Positions 37,795 to 48,951 of a DNA stretch of 64,000 nucleotides are shown piece after piece. The DNA is from Erythroxylum novogranatense (Eukaryota > Streptophyta > Magnoliopsida > Malpighiales > Erythroxylaceae), in contig CM057231.1 in the NCBI GenBank assembly GCA_029891385.1, forward strand, positions 18,810,300 through 18,874,299, written 5' to 3'. How positions within the stretch are numbered: position 1 is the stretch's first letter; every line of letters begins with the position of its first letter. Under the pieces are notes generated by a model. The model worked only from the letters and a program-made list of their open reading frames with translations. It was not told the origin of the DNA and ran no database searches. The position numbers and the translations under genes were made by a program.

Positions 37795-40457
37795 AGTATA
37801 TTTAACTCGTAATTAAGTTCATTTATTGGTGTAGATGTTGACTTTTGTGATAAGAGTCCATTTTCACTGCAGTTTATATCTCTGGAAAATGCATATTATG
37901 ATGTAGTAATACATTTCATCGTTATTTGCATGATTACACAGAAGGAGATACACAGATACAGTTATGTCTTCATTACTTGCATTTTTAAATAGGAAATGAA
38001 GTGGAATATATGTTCAGCAAACCATTCTTCACGCTTTGCCTAAAGACGAGCAATTAAAGTTGCAGAAGGGCATGTCAGTAAATATTGAATTTTCCAGCTT
38101 CAATGCGATCCAAGTTCCGCATTAAATCTAGCATGGACCACATATTTATGTTCTACTTTCTCGTTTTCCTACGGGGATGTTATCAACTTCAGATAAATGT
38201 TGGAAAATTTTTCACAAGTTGGTACCGGTTCCGTCCTTACATCACAATTCTGATTTGCTATTCCATTGTTGTTGGACTACTGCAATGAGAAGCCGACTTA
38301 AGACAGCGATAATAACCTGTCTCAGCACTGGGTGATCAAGTTGATGGGGCCGTGATCGGTTTGATCATGTTCAAGTGCAATCTAAATCTCTTGACACATC
38401 AACTAGTTGACCCTGGCTAATCAATAACTAACTAACATAGGTAAATATTTCAAGAACTAAGCCCACGGAACGGAATGGTGAACAATTTGGGTTCGTTAGA
38501 GGGAGACAAATGAACATGTTGGTTTACAGTAACAAATTCTTGCAACTACAATTGTACAAAGCTGTGTTACCTACTTATCGGATTGATCAGCATCAGCCAA
38601 CGAAACTCTGCTTAGCCTACTGGGAAATGTTGTCACATCGCTTGTTTTCACCTTCTTGCTACCGCCACGTCGGCTGCTTGAACCATATATTGCTCTGTGA
38701 GCAAGTGCTTTTCCAAAGTTGCTCCTCCTACCTGAACTCCTTTGGTTGGACGAGGTCTGTGTGGAGTTCTCCACCACATTGTCATTCTGAATGTTATCTG
38801 ATACCTCGGCATTTGCTTTCGCAGTTGCCATTTCTATATTCTTTGTTTCTACACAATTGTGTTCCAGGAGTACTGACAATTAATGTTACATGCAAGAAGC
38901 ACCGCAACTCCCTACAAATGACTAATGTACATATATATACATGTGTATATATATTGTTTAGCAAAGAAGAATTTAACGGACGTAGAGGTTGAATCGATCT
39001 GAAGATGCTGGCAAAGGAGTTTCCAGGCAAAGTTGTTCAAAAACCAAGCCGAAAGGAAGCTGTTCCTGAAAACTCTTTTACCAACGAACAAGCAAAATGT
39101 GTCTTTGGTTGGAAGAAACCAAATATACCTTTGATGTTCATGCATAGCCATTTATATCATCCTTTTTTGTTTATTTGTATTATACCAACAGCTTAATTTG
39201 GAAAAGACAAGAACGACTTTTGGACGTTACTTCAGATTCGCCGTAAACCCCTTCTGCATAGCTGATGAAATTTGAAGTCAATGTCGTGTTACTCACGCCT
39301 GTATTTATATTTTGGCTTCTGTTTTATTCTCTACGAGCATCAACCAAGCAGTCTAATATTTCTTCCTTTCGTTTTGGTTTTTGGGTTCTTTGGATAACAA
39401 TGATGGGTGCCAACTTCAGTGAACGTTTGGCAGAAAATGTAACAGGAATCAGGCTCATCAAACTTGCACAGCATTGAATCTTAAATAAATAGCGTGGAAA
39501 AAGGGTATCGTTGATTGATCGAGTTGTGAAGAAACCTGTAATAAAGTACAGAAATTGGTAAAGAAGATGTGAAGGGACCACATATTCACAACTTTATCAA
39601 TCTGAGTTAAGTAATTGTGGTGGAGACTGCAAAATCTGTCCCCTTGTCCTTTTTCCACTCTTCACTTCAATAGGAGTTGTTGACAGAAGGTATTGCGATA
39701 AGAATTCAAGAATCTGGACTTCCAGCTATGAATGTGAACTGTATCCAACTTTACGGCTGATTACTGTATCTTCTCTTCTTCCCTCTGTATAATAAAAGCC
39801 AATAACTATAGCTTTTCCTCGAGTCATGTTCCCCTCTTTATGTGCCTTTGAACCTCAGCTGAAATGGCGTAATTTTGGAACAGTCTACACGCTTTATCGA
39901 TGACAAACACCTTAGATACTCCGCAGACGATGATCTTGATAGGATTGAATTGAGCTTGTAATTCGATCTCTTCGTCTATATATGACAGCCAAGCCTACAA
40001 TGGTGCCTGTTGATTTCAATTCAACGAATTTTTCAAGAGGAAAAGCTTGTAACTTTTTATTATAAATCAACTCAATACTGTTTTATATTTTGATGTATCA
40101 ACTAGTACTGATTACCAGACCCGTTATAACTCGAATTTGTCTATACAAGTCAATGGTTAAATTCGGTGGTAAAATACAAAGAAATTTGATACCAATTTAT
40201 AGCAAATATGAAATTTAGAGCAGTATTATAACTAATAAAAAATATTTTAATATAATAATAACGGGTCATAATAATCACTTGCAGCAAGTAATCAATTCCT
40301 AGTTCATTCCTTTTTTGCAAGTTAGACTACCCAATGCCAAGGAAACTAAACAAAGGTAGCAGTGTTATGCTGTAATGTGAAAGTTGGGCATAGCATACAC
40401 AATCTGACGGTAAAGGTTACTATCCATTCCCAGTAAGTACAGAAGCTGTACAAAATT
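37795..40457. other. Intergenic region; no gene recognised, one unexplained open frame
   Basis: This contains the 3' flank of the N-acetyltransferase-like gene (its 3' UTR probably occupies the first few hundred bases left of 40,458). The only coding-looking piece is the minus-strand frame at 38,571-38,838, listed separately. An AATAAAA near 39,790 on the plus strand could be a polyadenylation signal, but I can tie it to no gene. Confidence 0.4.
38571..38838 (-). CDS. Unrecognised minus-strand open frame, possible terminal exon
   Basis: From the first ATG the frame starts MATAKANAEVSDNIQNDNVV and ends SRVSLADADQSDK at a stop; it stays open to about 38,880, where ATTGTCAG could be a splice acceptor. 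The composition (Ser, Arg, Lys, Asn; block RSSGRRSNFGKALAHR and SSSRRGGSKKVK) is that of a basic, disordered protein tail, not of random AT-rich DNA. I do not recognise the family. Partner exons were not found upstream towards 40,400. It may be the last exon of a broken gene or a chance frame. Confidence 0.3.
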
Positions 40458-43400
40458 TTATAATTTCACATAAATGCTTTTCATGTGCAAGAAACCTGCG
40501 ACAAGGCCCCAAAATAAGATCTCCAAAATTACAAAAGCTAGGGTGCCCCACCTCTCGGAATGAAGCATCGCCTGGAGGAGTGATTTTGTGCCATCAACCT
40601 GCAAATAAGATTGTCCTCAATCAGTTTGTTCACTTTGCGTTAACTCCAAACGTCCCAGAATGCGAGCTTGAAACTTCCTTTTATGGATCAGGATTACAAA
40701 GAAATTCAACGTACTCCTTCACACAAGTAATAGGTGATCATGTGATTTTTGGGTCTTCTCCTCCTCCAAAATTATCACAATGGTCCACTTTCAGCCTAAA
40801 AAGTAAACAAATATAGCTCGGAAAAAGATAACTTTCGCATGAACTTTTTAGTTGTCGGTCAATAACTGGTCCAACTGTTTCATACCAGTCTCTATTGTAA
40901 GCCGTGGAAGTTCTACTCTTGCAATAACTTTCTTCGTTGATAATAAATTATATTAACTTATTATAACGAACAAGAGAGAGATTTTGAATGCAAGGGAAAA
41001 CGCCACTCCTAACTAGTAGCAAAAGAAGAAAGACATACCAAGTTGTTTTTTGGAGAACGCCAATAGAAACCTTGCAAAACTATGGGGCAAAGTTCAGATG
41101 CAGCCAAAGCAAAAATAATGAGCGCATTCATCCCCATCCACTGGAATAGCACTGTGAGCCTTCTGAAATTCTTCACATCAACCTGCATCAAATTATGGTG
41201 CAGAGCAGAGATATTTTTCATGGCCATCCAATTTTACAATTTCATCCTCTCAAAAAGAAAAATAAAATTGAGTAATAGTTTTAACAATCAAATGACACAT
41301 ACTTATTCTACATTTCCAGTTCACATTGTTGTTGTTGTAGTTCCCATCTCTAGTTACTTAGCCTAATTTATTAACAAGTTATCCTTCATTTCCTTTCTAT
41401 TATAATTATATTCATGGCTCACTCATCAAAGAGCTCTTCAAACTACTTGCATACATTAGCATATAACTTGTCAAAGAGCTCTTTAAAATATCAAGTTCAA
41501 CCAGAAGTTTTCATGGAGTTTCAACCAGAAGTTCACATGGAGTTAAAAGTGGAGTGGTAAACTCACCACATAAAAGATAATGGTTAGAAGCATGCCCGAT
41601 GCTCCTGCCGTGATGCACATATAGCTCAATGTGTAAAGTGGTTTACATAATGGAATGCCTGCAATAATTCACCATGTAATTAAAGAAAGAGAAAATCTTG
41701 TCGATAAGATTAGATGATAACTAGATTAAGATGATGGAAAATTTACCAAGCAATTCCATCATATATCCAATTATTAGAAGTGGAAAAGAAGACAGAGACC
41801 ATAAAAGCAACCTCTGCATGTGGTCCTGCAGGAATGAGGAATAGATTCATCAGAATAGATCCATGAACAGCTCACCTAATCAATGAAACACGAGAAGTCT
41901 ATATCTTATAAACGCACACAAGTTTTTTAAAAAATAGTATACCTTATAATGGATAAGTATATGCCCAAAATGCAACCCAAAAAAGCATGTAACAGCAGCC
42001 ATCAAGGAACTGAAAGGTTTATTTAGTGAAATTAGCATTTCAACGCAAAAATGTACAGCTGCAAAGAATATTAGAGTGCAGACTCTTGTAAAGTGTCTAC
42101 AGCAACGCAAACTCAGATGTCCCCAAAAAAAATTCATCCAATATCTTCCAGCAGACACATGAAAGTCTAACACTTCTTTAACCATTGAGTGTTCAGAAGA
42201 TAAATACGGCAAATAATATTCAACTTCTAGTTCTGCATTGTTACTCTTCAAGGAATCAACAATTAATCTCATATTTCTTATTATCATTAAATATCTGAAA
42301 ATTTTTCTTAATGAGCTCAAATCAACTTTTTAAAATAGCTCCTTTCCATTTTCTTTTTATCCCCCCTTCTCTTGATTTGCTAACAAAATCTGTGGGAACT
42401 GCTGTCGATATTGAATACCCATTTGCTTATTGTCCAAGTATTTCTGTTTCAGGTTCCTCTTTGATAAGGAAAACAATTAACTATTTGGTACTCTTGCTAT
42501 GGAACACATGCAAAACACAAAAATGTGAGAAGAAAAGGAGTTAGCCAAAACAAAATGATTATCTAACCTTAAGATGCCCTCAGGGTCAAATGGAGCAAGG
42601 CACCATCGAGGAGCATCTGCTGGCAGAGGCCCATAATCAGGAGAATTCACGCTACATTGCTGTGAAAAGAAGGGTGAGAGACTTTACACATTAGTTAACT
42701 GATCCTGGTATAGGGAACTAACTAATCGTTATAGAAAAACCTAATTTACCACCTTGGTTCTTTTGTAAACAGGATGTTGATACAGATGATGTTCACCAAG
42801 AAAAAGTCGATCGATCAAACCAACTGCATTACAAGGGGGCTCGAGACTACCCCTTACTCCACAAGCCACCTAACCAAAAGGCACCATCATTTAATTTAGT
42901 CATAGACTAAGTAAACACAAGCATATAATAAAGTAAAACCTTTGTGCGAAACTTATGTCAGAGAAAGCACTGGGGGCAGTGTTAAAGGAAAGAGCTATCA
43001 GCCTAACATGACTCTCAAGATTCATGCACCAGATATATAATTCAGATCATTATGTCACTTAGTGGCCCCTAAACATTATTCTACAGTAATAGCCCCAAAG
43101 TCACTCCATGGTTTCTTACAGGATACAACCATGGTCAGCATCTTTAGTACTGTTTCCAAAATTGTTATGATGGACAATTTGGAGGATCCCCTCAGCAGAA
43201 ACATGAGAGAAAGTTACGTACTCACAATTTGAGCACCAGATCCGTAGCCAAATACATTGATGCTTGAAGCTTCAAATTGCCAGTTTGGAACATAAAGGCC
43301 ATACAGCAAGCACATGTAAAGCGTGCACAGCATGCAAGCCAATATCCTGCCAAATAAAGCAATTTTAAAAGGTGAGTGCAAGAACATGAAAGCACAAATT

Positions 43401-45283
43401 TATCCAGCATTACTGATGCCAGTTAAATCCTCATCAAGCTTAGCTCTCTTACTCTAGGCCATAGTTGCTTGTTAGCAAGTGAAATGGTACCCAGAGATAT
43501 GTAAATTCTGGGTAATAAAACTAACCACTGAATGTTGTATTTCTTCACAAATGACATGGATGAGTCAACAATCACATTGTCCACAAGCCAGATCTCTGAC
43601 AATGAAGCAACCAGATATCCAATAGATATTCTCTGTGATTAAAAAGCAGGTATGATCAGAAGAAAGCCATGAACAGTACTTCCTTTATGAAAATGCCACC
43701 CATTAAAGAAATTCATCAGGATTAAGTAGCTCAATTTTATGAGGTTGACAATTTATTAAAATGCTGGCCAAGCTGAACAAAATTTGCATATCCATGCCGG
43801 TTGAAATTACTTTCACAATAATAATATATTTTCTGCTCATGCTTGTTTTAGCAGCTTACCCACTACACTATAAGGACGCTTTCTGTTGCATATCACCTCT
43901 ACTTAAAAGTCAAACCATCTTTAGTCCTAATACCAACCAGGTGTTTCCAGACTAAGTTCATGATTTTGAATCTCGAGTAAAAAAAATTTAAGAATATGCT
44001 AGTTGCAGTTGCATAGCTAATGTTGGTAAGGAATGAAGCAAAGTGATTATAACTATGTATGGGATTAAGCATCAAATCAGGACCAGTATCACATGAATAA
44101 GGGAACAAAGAATTTACAAAATTCTATCAGCAAACAAAATTTCAGGATAAAGGTTGCCATTCCTGTTAGAAGAATGAATTACATTAATGTTCAACAACTA
44201 ATAATGTTGACAATATTACCTGCAGCACACCTAGCAGACGCATCTTGCTTACATCAACTCCATAAGTTAAATTGTCACGCCCATGGAAATACCCACCTAA
44301 ATGAATTCCAAAATGGAAATGAACAAAGACTTTAGCAGGTAAATACTCTTAGTTCCTATTATCAAGACTTGGAAGCGGCATTAAAACTTCTTTTGCAAAA
44401 TGAATAATTCGTCCCCAAGACCATATCAAAAAAGTTTATGCTTATCAGTCACCGGAGTTCTCATGACATACCTTGCAACAATAACCCAAGAAGAAATAAT
44501 TTAAGTGTCCTCAATATGACTTTCTTGGTTGCGGTCGGTTTGCTAGGTACTTTCTGCACGTAGACTCAAAATTATGAGAATTGACTGATTTGCCAAAACA
44601 AGTTATAAAATCCCGCACACAAAATACGGAAATATGCTGCATCCATATTACGATATTCCCAACATTCCTGACATTTCCTAAGTTTTTTTGGAGGAACAAT
44701 AACTTTACCTTAAAAACTAAACTGATGGAGACACCAACACCAAAGAGAAAAGCCGGCATCACAAAGTCTGCTAATGTCACCCCAAACCAAGGGGAGTGAT
44801 TAATAGATGGAAAAGCACCTCCAGCATCATCTACTAAAATCATGAGCTGAAAATAGTTAATCAGGAGAGATAATTAATAGAACAATTCTCTGCAGAAATA
44901 GCCAAACAAATCAAGCTTTCACCAAGGTTCCAGTGTAAGACAAGTTGTCAATGATACGGCTAAGTTCAATAAAGCAGTTAAAATCACAAATTTCCAAAAA
45001 ACTGAAGGCAAATACTTGAATTGAATTTCTAAATATGGAAGCGAGAAGTTAGATGACCAACCGCGACAGTGAGACCACGGAAAACGTCGAGAGAGAGTAG
45101 ACGTTGACTACGTGGCAGCGTGACGGGTTCGTCGGATGAGTTTGAAGGTGCAATCTCTCCTCCGTAGCCGGTGAGAGGTGGATAATTGCTGAGAAGTGGC
45201 TCTTGCAGTTCATCTCTGGCGACGGTGATGGCAGTTGACGTAATTTCGCTATCGCCGGTGGGATTTGGCTGTTGCTTTTTCAT
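40458..45283 (-). CDS. Heparan-alpha-glucosaminide N-acetyltransferase-like membrane protein, 13 exons, intact
   Basis: Exons (minus): 45,283-45,062; 44,846-44,709; 44,553-44,472; 44,296-44,220; 43,632-43,526; 43,346-43,226; 42,869-42,753; 42,659-42,568; 42,009-41,943; 41,825-41,747; 41,658-41,567; 41,182-41,039; 40,598-40,458. All 12 introns are GT-AG and the coding length is 1,479 nt, 492 residues plus stop, without breaks. The start begins MKKQQPNPTGDSE; an in-frame ATG at 45,352 would add 23 residues, but family members begin with a short tail like the shorter form. After a hydrophilic N-terminus come SLDVFRGLTVALMILVDDAGG, then INHSPWFGVTLADFVMP and about ten hydrophobic spans, ending FLHMKSIYVKL. 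In human HGSNAT, a lysosomal enzyme that acetylates terminal glucosamine of heparan sulfate, the equivalent histidine (here His91 in NHSPW) is the proposed acetyl carrier. Plants lack heparan sulfate, so the substrate is unknown. Confidence 0.93.
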
Positions 45284-45814
45284 AATGCAAGTAAAGTGAC
45301 CCTTCAGTTTGCCAAACACACGTGGCGTAATATAATGTTCCGAACTCGGCATTGACCATTTTCTCCTTGTTGAATGATAACATTTACCTGTTGTAACTAG
45401 TGAACGAGTTTATATTATAGATTTGACGAAAATTACGTTTTGAATCTAACATTTATATCGAATTTATGTTTTTTAATTTCAAATGATGACCCACTATCTT
45501 AAAAATCTTATCTTTTCATGTGCTGACGGATGACAAGTCGTCGATACCTTCTTTCTAGTTGAAACCGGCATCTCCTTAAGAATAGGAGTCGTTGGTCGAT
45601 GATTTATAGAACACCCCCATTTCGAACAGTGGATGTAGCCGGATCACTAAGTTCCTCAACCTCAGTTTAATATAAAGCTGTCACGCTAAGTTCCTTCTCC
45701 ACAATTGCAAATTTTGCGAAGCAGACCTTCATTTGCTTGAAAACTCTCTTCTCATAGTCAATTGTCAACTGCCACAATATCTAGGATTTCCTATCTCAAG
45801 CAATTCTCCGGCAC
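45284..45814. promoter_or_regulatory. Upstream region of the N-acetyltransferase-like gene
   Basis: About 530 bp between the start codon and a hAT-type MITE. It must contain the 5' UTR and core promoter. I see no strong TATA box at a persuasive distance. No open frame of note except the short in-frame upstream extension. Confidence 0.4.
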
Positions 45815-46200
45815 CATGATTTTAAAAATCGGACCGGACCGACCGGTCCGATCGGTCCGACCGGTGACCGATCGCCAGTCGATCCGGTTTATCTTAAAAT
45901 CGGTATCGAATCGGATAGATTGTGAGCCGGTCGGCCAAACCCCATTAATCGATTTGCTGACCTGACCGGACCCGTCTCGGCTCATTTGATTCGATGATTT
46001 TTTTATTTTTATTTTTATTTTATTTTATTTTAATTTTTTTAATTTTTAAATATTTTAATATTATATATAATTAAATATAATTATTGATAATTATTACGTC
46101 ACACCTGGGTTCGACCAAATGATTGAAGCAATCGAGCCAATCAAACCCAGAATCAAGAAGTGCCACTGGCTCGATGACCGATCCGGTTTTTAAAACATTG
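45815..46200. mobile_element. hAT-type MITE, 386 bp
   Basis: Inverted ends: CATGATTTTAAAAATCGG on the left and CAATGTTTTAAAAACCGG when the right end is reverse-complemented. They are flanked by the perfect 8-bp duplication TCCGGCAC (45,807-45,814 and 46,201-46,208). Long termini rich in GACCGGTCCGATCGGTCCG can fold into hairpins; the centre is an (ATTTT)n-rich stretch. No coding capacity. TIRs starting CA and an 8-bp duplication indicate the hAT superfamily. It lies about 530 bp upstream of the start codon of the intact gene. Confidence 0.85.
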
Positions 46201-46208
46201 TCCGGCAC

Positions 46209-46856
46209 ACTCATGCACGAATCCGCCCTTTCCGTGTAAATGTGAAGTTCATCGAAACTGGCACAATAGGAGTGAAATGATTCATGAAATCCATTTATAA
46301 ATATTGTGTCGCTTTATGTCCTACCGCCAATCGCTTTGATTGTAATTTAGTAACAAATTATTTAAAGGTATTATTTATTATGTACATATTTAGATTTATA
46401 TGATAAAGTCTATGGGATAATTATACATTGCAATAAAATTATAATGAGATTATTATTATAAGATTCATATTGCATTTATGTATTATTTTTAATTATTTCT
46501 AGTCATTGTTCTATTAAAATTGCACATTAATATAATGTAAAAAGACTAGCACACGTTTTATTTTTCCTTATGAAAGAAATAGTCGATCTCATAGGCTAAA
46601 ATACATAGATACTTAAACAAACGTGTAAGTACTTGTTAGAGAACAAGTTCACTGAACAGACCCGATATGAGAAATTAATTTAGAACATTATTTGTATGTC
46701 TATGAAATTTTCATTATAATGATTGTATAAATGATAATTTGATTTGAGATTATCAAAGTTATCTTGTATGAGAGGGATTGTTATGTTTTGATACCACTTA
46801 TGATCTATTTAATCGTAAGTCGTTTAATCGATAGTCATTGGATATAGTATGAATTA
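46209..46856. repeat. Left half of an older repeat split by the Tat element
   Basis: AT-rich and non-coding. After removal of the Tat element and one AATTA it continues into 57,208 onwards as one sequence of roughly 1.9 kb, with a segment near 58,040-58,180 (ACTTGTGCGACTACGGTGG, GGTTCGAAGGATAC) typical of a repeated plant LTR region. Family not determined. Confidence 0.4.
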
Positions 46857-47289
46857 TGGTTCTGCCGGATTTTGGTTGAACTGTACATTGCCGTTCGGAT
46901 CTATAAGTCGCCTACTTTCTGTGATGAATCCGACGTGAAGATACCTGCAAAACAAAGAAGGCTTGTCAGGGGTTGTGTCCCGATTAGCTCCTCCGACGCT
47001 CAAGTCAGTCTTTTGGTGAAGGTGAGGTTGATGAATGCAGAGAAAAATTAGGTTATGATTGCGTACCTTTGTTACGATAGAATTATACCTTATATAGGAA
47101 GTAACAACTAGGTTTTAGTCTTTTACGTGTTTGCAGATGGAGTCTTTCTCCTACACAGTGGATGAGGAGAGCGTGGATCGAGCTTGGGCTTGATATAGCC
47201 ATTAGGTATGAGATCGATCTTTGGTGATTGGACCGATCGGCCCATACGACGTTGAGACGGGTTCGGCCCAATTTAGCCGAATTCGACCA
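46857..47289 (-). repeat. 3' LTR of Tat element
   Basis: 433 bp. In element orientation it begins TGGTCGAATTCGGC and ends ...CCGGCAGAACCA. It is paired with the LTR at 56,778-57,207; both include the segment TTACGATAGAATTATACC. Confidence 0.93.
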
Positions 47290-47306
47290 TAAGCCCCTAC
47301 CTCGAG
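47290..47306 (-). promoter_or_regulatory. Polypurine tract of Tat element
   Basis: On the minus strand, GAGGTAGGGGCTTA lies immediately before the 3' LTR, as expected for a plus-strand primer. Confidence 0.8.
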
Positions 47307-47826
47307 TCCGGCGAAGAGAAGGGTCGAAGGAGTATGTTAGATTTTGTTGCTCGTCTATCTCATAGCTCGTAAGCAAGACAAATTTCGTAAGTGTGGTCGA
47401 CCGGCCGATATTGGCATCAGAGCTTCGGTCATGAATGCCCGGGTAGTCCCGACGGTCGATGTCGACTAGTTGTACGTGATCGTCAGATTGGGATCGGTCG
47501 GCCGAAAGTGCCCTAACTGGTCGGCCTCGACACTTATTCTTGCGACATTGCCATTCTTAAAGCGTCGGTGTTCATCATTAGCGGCGTGAAGGTCTTGAAG
47601 CATTTATTATTTGACGCGCACGCTATCGACATTTTTTCAAAATCCAAACGATCGTCCTCAGAATCGTTATGCGGTACCGTCCCAGACGTCCTTTCAACTG
47701 TTCGCGACACTCCGGATTTCGATTAACCCTAATTTATCTCCGCTCGGATCATGCCGCGTGTCCAGGCATGGCTCGGATTTTCTCCACGCGTCGAGTTTTG
47801 GCTGGATCGCAATTTGAACGTTTCCC

Positions 47827-47833
47827 TATAAAT
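47827..47833 (+). promoter_or_regulatory. TATA box of the antisense gene in the Tat element
   Basis: TATAAAT within TTTCCCTATAAATGTTCAGG, about 190 bp upstream of the antisense gene's likely ATG at 48,017. Downstream sequence is pyrimidine-rich leader (CTTTCATCTTGC, TTCCTCTTCT). It is oriented opposite to the LTR promoter, so the element appears to have two converging transcription units. Confidence 0.55.
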
Positions 47834-48016
47834 GTTCAGGGTCGACAGACGGTTTGGTTTTCTTCACGCTCGTTTCATTCTTGCTTTCATCTTGCTTTTT
47901 ATTATTATCAGTTTCCGGAAGTTTTCTTCGGCGTTGCACAAATTTCCGATCTCTTACCACTAAATAGGTACGTCCCTTTCCCTCATTTTCCTCTTCTAAA
48001 TTTCCTCTTAGTGAGC

Positions 48017-48835
48017 ATGTCGTCCACCGGTTCTCGAAGTGGGGTTTCTCCAAGGGATGATGTTGGCGAAAGGTCGTCGGAAGTTATGGCTGAGGCGACG
48101 GCGATGTCGAGGTTGGGAGATGTCGAAGAGATTACGACAAGAGAGCGGAAAGATGGGCTGGTAGTAAAGAAACTGCCTAAAGGCAAATCGAGGATGTCCA
48201 CGGCGGAGTTGAGTCGGTCGATTGTTAGGAATGGTATCCCTCGGTCCTGGGAGCCTAGGCTGGCATCGGGGGATGAAAGAATCAACAACAGCACAAGTGG
48301 GTGGTTTGCAGTCTCTGAGTATTTCTTCTCGGTCGGCGGCTTGAGACTACCGTACGTGCCGATCGTGGATGAAGTGTGCGCTGATTATCAATTAAGGCCG
48401 AGTCAGATTCCTCCGAATGGGTGGAGGTTCATCAATGTCCTTGCTTTGCTGTGCCACCAATTTGGCTGTCTGCCTTCGGTCAATATTGTGTGCCACTTTT
48501 TGAGAATGAACCAGAGTCCGAGCTCTGGGGGTGGGATTCCTTCCCTGATGTATAAGGATGCCCGGTATCGCCCAGCCGAGACGGCCTCTAAAATTACCGG
48601 TTGGCGAACAAAATATTTCTTCGTGAAGCCTCCGGGATCTTCTTCCGAGTCCCAGCCGTGGAGGTATCCCCTAGCCGAGCGATGGAATGACTCGTCAAGT
48701 CTATTCCTTTCTAGGGAGGAGCGGGAGGTGGTCGGCCGTATAAAGGAGCTCGGCCAATATAACTTCGCTCGGCTTATTTCGGGATACGGTGGGGGGGTCT
48801 CGACCAATTCTCTTCTGATTGACCCCCCGCCTTAA
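48017..48835 (+). CDS. Antisense ORF of Tat element, exon 1 (gypsy-type 'Transposase_28'-like protein)
   Basis: Reads from MSSTGSRSGVSPRDD to LLIDPPP at 48,835. The open frame extends upstream to 47,669, but ATG 48,017 follows a leader and a TATA box and gives a plausible protein. The segment AVSEYFFSVGGLRLPYVPIVDEV followed by LRPSQIPPNGWRFINVLALL and FGCLPSVNIVCHFLRMNQ resembles the 'putative gypsy type transposon' family (PF04195-like), plant proteins found antisense in Tat elements; function unknown. A probable intron follows, with GTTAGCG near 48,834 and acceptor TTTGTGCAG at about 48,949. A TAA at the junction would stop an unspliced message. Confidence 0.65.
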   Translation: MSSTGSRSGVSPRDDVGERSSEVMAEATAMSRLGDVEEITTRERKDGLVVKKLPKGKSRMSTAELSRSIVRNGIPRSWEPRLASGDERINNSTSGWFAVSEYFFSVGGLRLPYVPIVDEVCADYQLRPSQIPPNGWRFINVLALLCHQFGCLPSVNIVCHFLRMNQSPSSGGGIPSLMYKDARYRPAETASKITGWRTKYFFVKPPGSSSESQPWRYPLAERWNDSSSLFLSREEREVVGRIKELGQYNFARLISGYGGGVSTNSLLIDPPP

Positions 48836-48951
48836 GTTAGCGGGCTAGGAGAGGGAACCGCCCCGCCTGGTTGACCCCTCATGGTTGAATTACTTTCCAT
48901 GCTTGTAGGTTTTGGTTCGATTTCTAACCTGCTTTCGTTGTTTGTGCAGCC

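Noticed and set aside
38510..38992. 160-codon plus-strand open frame
   Set aside because: Cys/Leu/Ser-rich reading with no domain; the opposite strand has the more protein-like composition.
47669..48016. Upstream extension of the antisense Tat frame as part of the protein
   Set aside because: It overlaps the TATA box and leader; the frame is open by chance and the conserved part starts after ATG 48,017.
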